The notes below the pieces were generated by a model. It saw only the letters and a list, made by a program, of their open reading frames with translations, searched no databases and was not told the DNA's origin. A stretch of 17,799 nucleotides of DNA from an uncultured Cytophagaceae bacterium (GTDB taxonomy: Bacteria > Bacteroidota > Bacteroidia > Cytophagales > Spirosomataceae): contig CAILUB010000222.1 of assembly GCA_903837305.1 (NCBI GenBank), positions 1 through 17,799 of the forward strand, given 5' to 3'. The translations under genes and the position numbers were made by a program. Positions 1-6,982 of this stretch are shown piece after piece (the first letter of the stretch is position 1; every line of letters begins with the position of its first letter).

Positions 1-3
1 AAT

Positions 4-78
4 GGCGGTTGTAGCTCACTCGGTTAGAGCACTGGTTTGTGGTACCAGGGGTAGTGGGTTCGAATCCCATCATCCGCC
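4..78 (+). tRNA. tRNA-His (anticodon GTG)
   Basis: A full cloverleaf can be drawn. The acceptor strand 5-11 pairs with 71-77, and an extra G at 4 (G-1) faces C78 (position 73), the identity pair of histidine tRNAs. The D stem is 14-17/27-30. The anticodon stem is 32-36/44-48, with a loop TTGTGGT giving anticodon GTG at 39-41. The T stem is 54-58/66-70 with the loop TTCGAAT. The 3' CCA is not fully encoded (C78 is followed by CA), so it must be added by nucleotidyltransferase. The acceptor stem has one T:T mismatch (9 with 73). A terminator follows at once, so this is probably a single tRNA gene or the end of a short tRNA operon. Confidence 0.95.
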
Positions 79-84
79 CAAAAT

Positions 85-113
85 GCCTCAGTAGAAATGC
101 TGGGGCTTTTTTT
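85..113 (+). terminator. Rho-independent terminator after tRNA-His
   Basis: GCCTCAG (85-91) pairs with CTGGGGC (100-106), 7 bp with one T:G wobble, around an 8-nt loop. Seven T residues (107-113) follow. It lies 7 nt past the tRNA and before the carotenoid gene, so it should separate the two transcripts. Confidence 0.85.
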
Positions 114-126
114 GTGTTAATTTTTC

Positions 127-134
127 TACATTTG
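127..134 (+). promoter_or_regulatory. Candidate -7 element for the carotenoid gene
   Basis: TACATTTG matches the Bacteroidota -7 consensus TAnnTTTG exactly. Initiation about 7 nt downstream would leave a leader of roughly 10 nt before the ATG at 151. No TTTG lies at the proper -33 distance; the nearest (111-114) is only 12 nt upstream and belongs to the terminator T-tract. This is a partial match only. Confidence 0.45.
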
Positions 135-150
135 TAGTGAAAACTAGTAT

Positions 151-789
151 ATGAATCCTGTATTTCTAAAACGTTTTTTGATAGTCTTGTATGCTTCCGG
201 TCTTATCGGGATGCATTTGCCTGCGACTGCGGCCTTATTTACCTCCTTAGTGCCTTTGACACTATGGTTTACGGCCTTTATCTGCGTGGTGTATTTTCCC
301 AAGCCCTCGTTTCAAGCGTATCTTTTTTTAGTATCTCTGGCCATAGCTGGCTGGTTTTTAGAAGTGCAGGGAGTTAGGACGGGTCAAATTTTTGGGGTTT
401 ATAGTTATGGGAAGACCTTAGGATTTAAGTTGATTAACGTGCCCATCACTATTGGATTGAATTGGCTGGTGCTAGTCTTAGCGACTAGTGCCCTGGTGGA
501 AGAATGGAATATTGCAGGTAAAATCAGCAAAGCGGCGATAGGCGCTGGTCTGATGACAGCCTTGGATTTTTTAATTGAGCCGGTTGCTGTACATTTTGAT
601 TTTTGGACTTGGGCCGGAATTCAGGTACCTACGCAAAACTTTTTAGCCTGGTGGATGGTCTCTTTCTTTTTTCATTTGGCCTATCAAAATACGCCTTTTC
701 CTTCCAAATCAAGCCTTTTTAGACTTATTGCAGCCTTACAATTTTTATTCTTTTTAGGACATTGGTTAATTCTTCAATGGAATTCGTAA
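151..789 (+). CDS. Carotenoid biosynthesis protein, CruF family (PF04240/DUF422)
   Basis: This is a 212-aa, very hydrophobic integral membrane protein with about six to seven predicted membrane segments. The family signature is clear: GWFLEVQGVRTG followed by FGVYSYG (residues 67-88), VPITIGLNWL (97-106), and DFLIEPVA then DFWTW (139-154). The acidic residues E71, D139, E143 and D150 are the conserved polar positions. Family members hydrate the 1,2 double bond of acyclic or monocyclic carotenoid ends (CruF, and the archaeal bisanhydrobacterioruberin hydratase), giving 1-hydroxylated products such as those of the myxol or saproxanthin route. No other crt gene is visible here. A MerR/B12-type regulator lies 25 nt downstream on the same strand and is probably co-transcribed, which suggests pigment control. 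The family is secure; the exact substrate is inference. Confidence 0.88.
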   Translation: MNPVFLKRFLIVLYASGLIGMHLPATAALFTSLVPLTLWFTAFICVVYFPKPSFQAYLFLVSLAIAGWFLEVQGVRTGQIFGVYSYGKTLGFKLINVPITIGLNWLVLVLATSALVEEWNIAGKISKAAIGAGLMTALDFLIEPVAVHFDFWTWAGIQVPTQNFLAWWMVSFFFHLAYQNTPFPSKSSLFRLIAALQFLFFLGHWLILQWNS

Positions 790-814
790 ACATTTTCTAC
801 GTTAGGATGTTACC

Positions 815-1702
815 ATGTGGATGAACGTTTACTCGATTAAAGATTTAGAGAATTTCAGTGGTATAAAAGCTCATACGATTCGTATTTGGGAGCAACGCTA
901 TCACTTACTTACTCCTGTCCGTACGGAGACAGGGATTCGTACCTATTCTGATGTTGAGTTAAAGCGAATTTTGAACATTGCGACCCTTCAAAATAAAGGA
1001 GGAATCAAGATTTCCAAGATTGCCGAATTATCCGAAGCCGAAATTTCCGAGAAAATTCTTCAGCTTTCCGGTGGTGATTTAGATTATCCAGAACACATTC
1101 AAGCCATTACCGTGGCGATGATGGACTTGGATGAGTACCGTTTTCAAGAGTTAGCGAAGTCTATTACTGATGCGTATGGTTTTGAAAACTTTATGCTTCG
1201 GGTTATTTATCCATTTTTGACGCGTTTAGGCACTTTATGGCTTTCTGGTTCGGTTGGACCAGCTCAGGAGCACTTCATCACGCACTTGATTCGTCAAAAA
1301 ATTATTGCAGCCATCGATTCTCAAATGGCAAAACCGAAAGCGAATGCAAAGAAATTTTTATTGTATTTGCCAGAAGGGGAGATGCACGAAATTGGATTGT
1401 TATTTGCGAGTTACTTAATCCGCGCTCGCCAGCATTCAGCGGTATATTTAGGCCAATCTTTGCCTTTTGATGAATTATGTTTGGCCTACGAAATACACCA
1501 ACCTGATTATGTCTTCAGTGTATTTACAACTGAACCTTCACAGGATGTATTACCCGCCTATGTGGCAGAATTAGACAAGCATCTTCCAGATGCCCAAATA
1601 TTATTGACAGGATACAATGTCTTGCACTCTCCTGAACCTATTCCTGCTAGAATTCAATTGATTGGAGATTTCAATACCTTAATTGAAATGATTGAATCTT
1701 AG
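815..1702 (+). CDS. MerR-type regulator with B12-binding domain (CarH/LitR-like)
   Basis: This 295-aa protein has an N-terminal MerR winged helix (residues about 5-75, with YSIKDLENFSGIKAHTIRIWE and an IRTYSD wing). A helical cap and a cobalamin-binding Rossmann domain (about 178-294) follow. Two ligand motifs of light-sensing CarH proteins can be seen. The W-x9-EH motif is W142 to E152-H153. The DxHxxG motif appears as E189-M-H191-E-I-G194, with the axial histidine kept but Asp changed to Glu. CarH relatives bind adenosylcobalamin in the dark, repress carotenoid genes, and release DNA in light. The CruF-family gene just upstream fits that role. Start at 815, with an in-frame alternative at 821. 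The stop codon overlaps the stop of the convergent gene by 4 nt. The architecture is well supported; light response is inference. Confidence 0.88.
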   Translation: MWMNVYSIKDLENFSGIKAHTIRIWEQRYHLLTPVRTETGIRTYSDVELKRILNIATLQNKGGIKISKIAELSEAEISEKILQLSGGDLDYPEHIQAITVAMMDLDEYRFQELAKSITDAYGFENFMLRVIYPFLTRLGTLWLSGSVGPAQEHFITHLIRQKIIAAIDSQMAKPKANAKKFLLYLPEGEMHEIGLLFASYLIRARQHSAVYLGQSLPFDELCLAYEIHQPDYVFSVFTTEPSQDVLPAYVAELDKHLPDAQILLTGYNVLHSPEPIPARIQLIGDFNTLIEMIES

Positions 1703-2763
1703 CTGAAGCTAGTATCTAGCTTTGTCGCATCTTCTACGAATTGCTTTACTTGTTGCTCCTGGTCTTTAGGGCAAATCATTAATACATTTCCGTGTTCGGC
1801 TACGATGTAATTCGATAGGCCGTGTATCACAACTAATTTATCTTTAGGAGCCTTAATGATGCAATCCTTTGTTTCATACAACATGGCGTTCGCATCAACT
1901 GCATTTAATTGATCATCTTTTTCATTGATCTCATGCAAAGATTTCCACGTGCCTAAATCCGACCAGCCAATATCCGCCAAGATCACTTTTACATCGCGTG
2001 CCTTTTCCATCACCCCATTGTCCATTGAAATGCTCTTACAAACGGCATAGACCTTTTTAATAAAACCAGGCTCTTCTTCGGTATAATAGAAGGCTCTACC
2101 TTCTTCGAATTGCTCAGCAAGTCGAGAAAGATGTTTGGTTAGTTCATGTTTGAAGGTGGGAATGGAGAAAACGAAAATTCCTGCATTCCATACATAGTCG
2201 CCACTTTCTAAAAAAGCCTCGGCTAATTCTAAGTTAGGTTTCTCTGTAAATGTTTTTACCGTTTTTGCCGCTTCTTCTGAGTCATGGTATTGAATATAGC
2301 CATAACCTGTATCAGGGCGAGTAGGAACGATTCCTAAGGTCACTAGCACCGGTTCATTTTTAGCCACTTCAATGGCTTCGTTAATCCGGGCTTTAAATGC
2401 CTCCTCTTTTAAGATCACATGATCGGCTGGAGCAACAATTAGCTTTGCTTTTGGGTGCTTTTTGCTAATCTTATAGGCCGCATAGGCGATACAAGGAGCC
2501 GTATTTTTACGCTGGGGTTCTTTTAAAATTTGATCTGGGCTAAGAAAAGGGAGTTGTTCTTGAACGATACCTGCGAATTCTTCACTGGTAACGACATAGA
2601 TATTTTCTTTGGCAACAATTCCATCAAAACGTTCTGCCGTTTGTTGTAGCATGGTTTTTCCCACGCCTAAAACGTCGTGGAATTGTTTCGGATAATTACT
2701 TCTGGAGATGGGCCAAAATCGGGTTCCGATTCCGCCCGCCATGATTACAAGGCAGTTAGGCAT
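1699..2763 (-). CDS. manC: Mannose-1-phosphate guanylyltransferase
   Basis: The cytoplasmic enzyme makes GDP-mannose from GTP and mannose-1-phosphate, feeding polysaccharide, LPS and GDP-fucose synthesis. The 354-aa product begins with the nucleotidyltransferase signature GGIGTRFWPISR (residues 10-21, with K26 downstream), then PADH (112-115), TEKP (173-176), VWNAG (191-195) and DIGWSDLGTW (264-273). There is no C-terminal phosphomannose isomerase domain, so this is the short, monofunctional form. I chose the ATG at 2763. An in-frame ATG at 2796 would add 11 residues before the normal start of the family and overlap the upstream gene. With the chosen start, only 4 nt separate it from the DUF3089 gene, suggesting one transcript. 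The stop overlaps the MerR gene's stop. Confidence 0.93.
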   Translation of the reverse strand: MPNCLVIMAGGIGTRFWPISRSNYPKQFHDVLGVGKTMLQQTAERFDGIVAKENIYVVTSEEFAGIVQEQLPFLSPDQILKEPQRKNTAPCIAYAAYKISKKHPKAKLIVAPADHVILKEEAFKARINEAIEVAKNEPVLVTLGIVPTRPDTGYGYIQYHDSEEAAKTVKTFTEKPNLELAEAFLESGDYVWNAGIFVFSIPTFKHELTKHLSRLAEQFEEGRAFYYTEEEPGFIKKVYAVCKSISMDNGVMEKARDVKVILADIGWSDLGTWKSLHEINEKDDQLNAVDANAMLYETKDCIIKAPKDKLVVIHGLSNYIVAEHGNVLMICPKDQEQQVKQFVEDATKLDTSFS

Positions 2764-2767
2764 AAGC

Positions 2768-3799
2768 TTATTTTTGGCTGAGGAACGTGTTAACACGCAA
2801 TACAGCGTTTTCTCTAATATTTTGGTAGTATAAATTGATGTCCGCCTTGTGCCAGTTTTTCAATTTGACAAAAGAACGACCTGGGACATAGGGTGTGTTT
2901 GTCCACAAGACACCTAAATGGTTTTGCGCATCCGCAAATTCTTTTACGTATTTAAATCCATAGGACACCCCTCCTATGTTCTTCTCTTTGGAGGCAAAAC
3001 CCTCATCTGTAGACCAGGTTAATGGATTCACCGAAGCCAATTCCGTCACCGTGCCAGGATGCCAAGGCGGTAAATAACCTTGTAAAAAAGTGGTATAAGC
3101 AATAAAGCAACCTGTTTGACTAGGGCTTGTGCAAACCGGTATTTGGTTAAATGTATTTTTAGGAGTCGCAATTCCAATGATGTAAGCAGCTACGAGTTGC
3201 TTGCCTAATTCTTTTCCATCAAAGTATTCCTTTAATAATCTAGTCGCGTGAACCGTACCTTGGCTGTGACCTGCAATTATGATCGGGCGACCCTTGTTTT
3301 CTTTGGCTAAATAATACTCAAAAGCTCTTTTCACATCTGAATATGCAACATCTAACGCAGCTGCTTTGTCCTCTTTGTATTCAGTAACAAAAGCTTGGTA
3401 ATGTGCCTGACGATAGCGTGGTGCAAAAACACGTCCTGCTGCATTAAACGCAGTGGCCTGATTTAAGATAGTTGAACTATCTGTGCGCATATTTAACGCT
3501 GCATCTGTCATAGAAGCATTCCAAACGTATTCGTTTTCTGGTTTATACGTAAATATGGTGGGGTGAATAAAGAAGACATCGGCTTTAGATTCAGCCTGAT
3601 TATCTTTCAAAAAGGACTTGCGCGGGACTAAATCTGCCGCGTCAAAGCGAGAAGGCAAGGCTGACCAAGAAGCAGGATCTGCATAATCAGCTGGAGCAGG
3701 TTGAGGGGCATCCTTCCAACGAGTAGACAACACATAAGGTGTCTGATTGCTCGCGCAGGCACTTAACAGGAATAGAGAAAAAATGAAGAGTGCTCTCAT
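2768..3799 (-). CDS. DUF3089 family alpha/beta-hydrolase lipoprotein
   Basis: This 343-aa protein has a lipoprotein signal peptide: a short hydrophobic run followed by the lipobox LSAC, with C15 as the likely lipidated residue. It is therefore probably anchored in the outer or inner membrane, facing the periplasm. The mature part matches DUF3089: DVFFIHPTIF (residues 74-83), YVWNAS, FAPRYRQAHY (125-134), and the nucleophile elbow AGHSQG (176-181) with S179 as the candidate catalytic serine. The C-terminal half includes WSTDEGFASKEKNIGGVSYG. DUF3089 proteins resemble lipases and esterases, but no substrate is established to my knowledge. It is the first gene of the pair with manC; the functional link, if any, is unknown. 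Confidence 0.88.
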   Translation of the reverse strand: MRALFIFSLFLLSACASNQTPYVLSTRWKDAPQPAPADYADPASWSALPSRFDAADLVPRKSFLKDNQAESKADVFFIHPTIFTYKPENEYVWNASMTDAALNMRTDSSTILNQATAFNAAGRVFAPRYRQAHYQAFVTEYKEDKAAALDVAYSDVKRAFEYYLAKENKGRPIIIAGHSQGTVHATRLLKEYFDGKELGKQLVAAYIIGIATPKNTFNQIPVCTSPSQTGCFIAYTTFLQGYLPPWHPGTVTELASVNPLTWSTDEGFASKEKNIGGVSYGFKYVKEFADAQNHLGVLWTNTPYVPGRSFVKLKNWHKADINLYYQNIRENAVLRVNTFLSQK

Positions 3800-3815
3800 T
3801 GGTTAAATTTATAGA

Positions 3816-3823
3816 CAAATCTA
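3816..3823 (-). promoter_or_regulatory. Candidate -7 element for the DUF3089-manC pair
   Basis: On the minus strand this reads TAGATTTG, an exact match to TAnnTTTG. It is placed so that initiation near 3809 gives a leader of about 10 nt before the ATG at 3799. The -33 region is AT-rich without a clear TTTG. Confidence 0.45.
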
Positions 3824-3853
3824 CAAGTTTAATACTCCTTTTTAAAATAAAAT

Positions 3854-3869
3854 AATGGAGCGGTCCATT
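3854..3869. repeat. Short perfect inverted repeat
   Basis: AATGGA (3854-3859) and TCCATT (3864-3869) are exact reverse complements around the 4-nt spacer GCGG. The repeat sits about 30 bp upstream of the minus-strand -7 element at 3816-3823, roughly the -35 to -45 zone of that promoter. It could be an operator, but the arms are short. Confidence 0.35.
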
Positions 3870-4082
3870 GCGATTAAATTATTTTTTAAAAGCAGTAAAT
3901 TTTTTCAATTAACGAAATCATTCATTTATTATTTTACTTCGAGTACTCAGTTTGAAAAAATAGACACCAGATTTTCAAATTACATTACAGGACTTAGCAT
4001 TTTTTCTCTCAACTGTGCAAGAACATTTGTCGCAATTAAAATTAGTTTGAGTCTGCCCCTTTAAGTGGAGCCTCTTTTTTTG

Positions 4083-4090
4083 TACCTTTG
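4083..4090 (+). promoter_or_regulatory. -7 element of the uvrA promoter
   Basis: TACCTTTG fits TAnnTTTG exactly. Initiation near 4097 would place the transcript start inside the palindrome ATCGATCGAT (4094-4103) and about 16 nt before the ATG at 4113. This excludes the in-frame ATG at 4065, which would lie upstream of the transcript. A TTTG occurs at 4046-4049, but that is too far away to be a normal -33 element. Confidence 0.55.
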
Positions 4091-4093
4091 TGG

Positions 4094-4103
4094 ATCGATC
4101 GAT
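4094..4103. repeat. 10-bp palindrome at the uvrA transcription start
   Basis: ATCGATCGAT is self-complementary, lies 3 bp past the uvrA -7 element and ends 9 bp before the ATG. Its position is suited to an operator, but the repeat is short and consists of two GATC-type units, so chance is possible. Confidence 0.3.
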
Positions 4104-4112
4104 TCCCAACCT

Positions 4113-6947
4113 ATGGCTTCAAAAGCGTCAGATTCTACCGGATTTTCCCACATTCAAGTGCTGGGTGCACGTGAGCATAATTTAAAGAATATTGACGTTT
4201 CCATTCCGCGCAATCAGCTCGTGGTGGTGACGGGTATTTCGGGTTCGGGAAAATCGTCTTTAGCCTTTGATACCATTTATGCAGAGGGCCAAAGGCGCTA
4301 CATGGAATCCTTCTCCGCCTATGCTCGTTCTTTCCTCGGAAATATGGAACGTCCGGACGTAGACAAGATCGAAGGGCTTTCGCCGGTGATCTCCATCGAG
4401 CAAAAGACCACCTCTAAAAACCCGCGCTCCACGGTAGGAACGACCACCGAAATCTATGATTTTCTGCGTCTACTCTATGCCCGTGCCGGAGAGGCTTTCT
4501 CTTACCTTTCAGGCGAGAAAATGGTCAAGCAATCCGTCGACCAAATCATCGAGACCTTATTAACCCAATTCAACAAAGGTAAAGTCGTTTTACTCGCGCC
4601 CTTAGTCAAAGGCCGCAAAGGACATTACCGTGAGTTGTTCGTACAAATCGCGAAGTGGGGATATACGAAGGTTCGAATCGACGGTGAAATCATGGACATC
4701 GAACCGAAGATGCAGGTCGATCGTTTTAAAGTACACGATATCGAAATAGTAGTGGATCGATTAGTGGTGGCAGAGGACGAACGCTTGCGTTTATCCCAAA
4801 GCCTGCAAACGGCGATGAACCAAGGCAAAGGGCAAGTCTACGTTCTAGATGCCAAGAATAAATTACATTACTTCTCCCAGACTTTAATGGATCCGGCGAC
4901 TGGTTTGTCCTATGACGAACCTGCACCGAATACCTTTTCGTTCAATAGCCCTTATGGCGCTTGCCCTTGTTGCAATGGACTAGGTGTAGTAGAAGAAATT
5001 ACAGAAGATTCGGTCATTCCAGATCGTTCTTTAAGTATTATTCGCGGGGCGATTGCGCCCATCGGGGAATACCGGGAGCTTTGGATATTCAAGCAATTAG
5101 AAGTACTCTTAAAGCCCTTTAAAGTGGGGCTTTCTACGCCCATCGCTAAATTTCCAGCTGAGGCAGTGGAATTGATGTTATATGGCTCTGACGCGCCGGT
5201 TGCGGTGCCGTCTAAGAAATACGAGGGAACCGAATGGAATACGAAATACGATGGTATCGTGAACTTCCTGAAACGCCAGCAAGAGTCAGGTTCTGAAAAG
5301 ACCCAAGACTGGTTAAAGGATTTCATGATTATCAAAAAATGTCCAGAATGCGAGGGCTATCGCTTGAAGAAAGAATCCTTGCACTTTCGCATAGCGGATA
5401 AACACATTGGGCAATTAGCCCAAATGGATATCACTGAACTGGAGGCCTGGTTCGCTGACGTGGAAACACGGATGAGCGATCGCCAGCAGCAGATCGGGGT
5501 GGAGGTCTTGAAAGAAATCAGAAAACGCGTGGGCTTTTTGACCCAAATCGGCTTGACCTATTTGACACTCGATCGACCGATGAAAAGTCTTTCTGGTGGA
5601 GAGGCGCAGCGGATTCGTTTAGCGACGCAGATAGGAACCCAACTCGTGGGTGTTTTATACATTATGGATGAGCCGAGTATCGGTTTGCACCAGCGCGATA
5701 ATGAGAAATTGATCCAAGCCTTAAAGGATTTAAGGGACTTAGGTAATTCGGTGCTAGTCGTGGAACACGACAAGGATATGATGCTGGAGTCAGATTATAT
5801 TTTAGACATCGGTCCGGGCGCTGGGCGTCACGGAGGAAATGTGGTGGGTTCAGGTACCCCAGCCGAGTTTTTAAAATTAAAAACGCCCACGGCGGCATAC
5901 TTGAATGGGGCGTTAGAGATTGCGGTGCCAGCTGTGCGTCGCAAAGGCAATGGTCTGAGTATCGAGTTGAAAGGAGCGACGGGGAATAACCTAAAGAACG
6001 TGTCGGTGAAATTGCCTTTAGGTACCTTTACCGTTGTCACGGGGGTTTCAGGTTCCGGGAAATCGACCTTGATTCACGATACCTTGGTATTGAAATTGAA
6101 GCAGCATTTCGATCGCACGAAGCGAGATGCGATGCCACACAAAGCAATTACGGGTTTAGAAAATATCGATAAGGTAATCGAGGTGGACCAAAGTCCCATC
6201 GGCCGCACCCCTCGTTCTAATCCAGCCACCTATACGAATATGTACAGCGACATTCGAACGCTGTATTGCGAATTGCCAGAATCGAAGATTCGCGGATACA
6301 AGGCGGGACGATTTAGTTTCAATGTGAAAGGTGGCCGTTGTGAAGGTTGTGAGGGAGCGGGTCGCAAGAAGATTGAGATGGAGTTCTTGCCAGATGTGTT
6401 AGTGGAATGTGAGACTTGTAAAGGAAAGCGATTTAATCGGGAGACCTTAGAAGTACGCTTCAAAGGAAAATCAATTTCGGATGTGCTCGATATGACGGTG
6501 GAGCAGGCTTTGGAATTCTTCGAGAACCAACCGCGTATTTTCCGCCGTGTGCAGACCTTAGCTGAAGTAGGTTTAGGCTATATCACTTTAGGACAACACG
6601 CGACCACCCTTTCTGGAGGTGAGGCGCAACGCGTAAAACTAGCTGAAGAGCTCTCGAAAAAAGATACAGGCAAAACTTTATACGTCTTAGATGAGCCTAC
6701 CACTGGATTGCACTTTCAAGATGTGCGCCTGTTATTAGATGTGTTACAGAAATTAGTCGATAAAGGAAATACGGTTTTGATCATCGAACATAATATGGAC
6801 GTGATCAAAGTGGCTGATTACCTGATTGATATGGGTCCTGAAGGCGGGAATGCTGGAGGTCAATTGCTAGCCAGTGGAACGCCGGAGCAAATTGCGAAGG
6901 AGAAAAATAGTCACACGGGACGCTTTTTGAAAAAGGAATTATCGTAG
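4113..6947 (+). CDS. uvrA: Excinuclease ABC subunit A
   Basis: UvrA finds bulky DNA lesions and loads UvrB in nucleotide excision repair. The 944-aa product has the tandem ABC ATPase layout. The first Walker A is GISGSGKS (41-48), with ABC signature LSGGEAQR (493-500) and Walker B LYIMDEP (515-521). The second Walker A is GVSGSGKS (644-651), with signature 833-840 and Walker B LYVLDEP (856-862). The C-terminal-half zinc module is complete (C743, C746, C766, C769). The first zinc module has only the ACPCC half (C284, C286, C287); the usual upstream CxxC is replaced by ATGLSYDEP. I start at 4113 because a -7 element occupies 4083-4090 and 944 aa is the usual family length; a frame from 4065 would add 16 atypical residues. 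The Fe-S operon begins 35 nt downstream. Confidence 0.97.
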   Translation: MASKASDSTGFSHIQVLGAREHNLKNIDVSIPRNQLVVVTGISGSGKSSLAFDTIYAEGQRRYMESFSAYARSFLGNMERPDVDKIEGLSPVISIEQKTTSKNPRSTVGTTTEIYDFLRLLYARAGEAFSYLSGEKMVKQSVDQIIETLLTQFNKGKVVLLAPLVKGRKGHYRELFVQIAKWGYTKVRIDGEIMDIEPKMQVDRFKVHDIEIVVDRLVVAEDERLRLSQSLQTAMNQGKGQVYVLDAKNKLHYFSQTLMDPATGLSYDEPAPNTFSFNSPYGACPCCNGLGVVEEITEDSVIPDRSLSIIRGAIAPIGEYRELWIFKQLEVLLKPFKVGLSTPIAKFPAEAVELMLYGSDAPVAVPSKKYEGTEWNTKYDGIVNFLKRQQESGSEKTQDWLKDFMIIKKCPECEGYRLKKESLHFRIADKHIGQLAQMDITELEAWFADVETRMSDRQQQIGVEVLKEIRKRVGFLTQIGLTYLTLDRPMKSLSGGEAQRIRLATQIGTQLVGVLYIMDEPSIGLHQRDNEKLIQALKDLRDLGNSVLVVEHDKDMMLESDYILDIGPGAGRHGGNVVGSGTPAEFLKLKTPTAAYLNGALEIAVPAVRRKGNGLSIELKGATGNNLKNVSVKLPLGTFTVVTGVSGSGKSTLIHDTLVLKLKQHFDRTKRDAMPHKAITGLENIDKVIEVDQSPIGRTPRSNPATYTNMYSDIRTLYCELPESKIRGYKAGRFSFNVKGGRCEGCEGAGRKKIEMEFLPDVLVECETCKGKRFNRETLEVRFKGKSISDVLDMTVEQALEFFENQPRIFRRVQTLAEVGLGYITLGQHATTLSGGEAQRVKLAEELSKKDTGKTLYVLDEPTTGLHFQDVRLLLDVLQKLVDKGNTVLIIEHNMDVIKVADYLIDMGPEGGNAGGQLLASGTPEQIAKEKNSHTGRFLKKELS

Positions 6948-6982
6948 AAATTTTTTACATTTATGTACTTTCTACATCAACG

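Larger units (their letters stand above)
3800..4112. other. AT-rich divergent intergenic region
   Basis: This 313-bp gap lies between the divergent DUF3089 and uvrA genes. It holds a minus-strand -7 element at 3816-3823, an inverted repeat at 3854-3869, and a weak hairpin (GCCCC/GGAGC with one mismatch, 4055-4071) followed by a T-rich stretch (4073-4081). The uvrA -7 element is at 4083-4090. A 69-codon open frame (3855-4064) crosses it, but the product is low-complexity, rich in F, K, S and I, with no domain I recognise. I treat it as non-coding. Confidence 0.6.

Noticed and set aside
111..134. TTTG at 111-114 as the -33 element of the carotenoid gene promoter
   Set aside because: The spacing to TACATTTG is only 12 nt, well below the 17-23 nt expected, and the TTTG is part of the terminator T-tract.
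815..1702. Metal-responsive MerR regulator
   Set aside because: No metal-binding Cys pattern is present, and the C-terminal half is a B12-binding domain.
2764..2796. 11-residue extension of ManC
   Set aside because: It would overlap the DUF3089 gene by 29 nt and precede the normal start MPNCLVIMAGG of the family.
3855..4064. 69-codon open frame on + between DUF3089 and uvrA
   Set aside because: The product is low-complexity (F, K, S, I rich), matches no domain, lies in an AT-rich gap, and has no recognisable -7 element upstream on the + strand.
4065..4112. N-terminal extension of UvrA (16 residues)
   Set aside because: It lies over the -7 element at 4083-4090; the family N-terminus and usual length fit the ATG at 4113.
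4625..6463. Several minus-strand open frames of 66-127 codons inside uvrA
   Set aside because: They are antisense to a gene with certain identity, have no family features, and overlap each other in different frames.
6926..6963. Promoter between uvrA and the Fe-S operon (TTTG 6926-6929, TACATTTA 6956-6963)
   Set aside because: The -7 has a mismatch at its last base and the spacer is 26 nt. A promoter here is likely, but this one is not convincing; read-through from uvrA across the 35-nt gap is equally possible.
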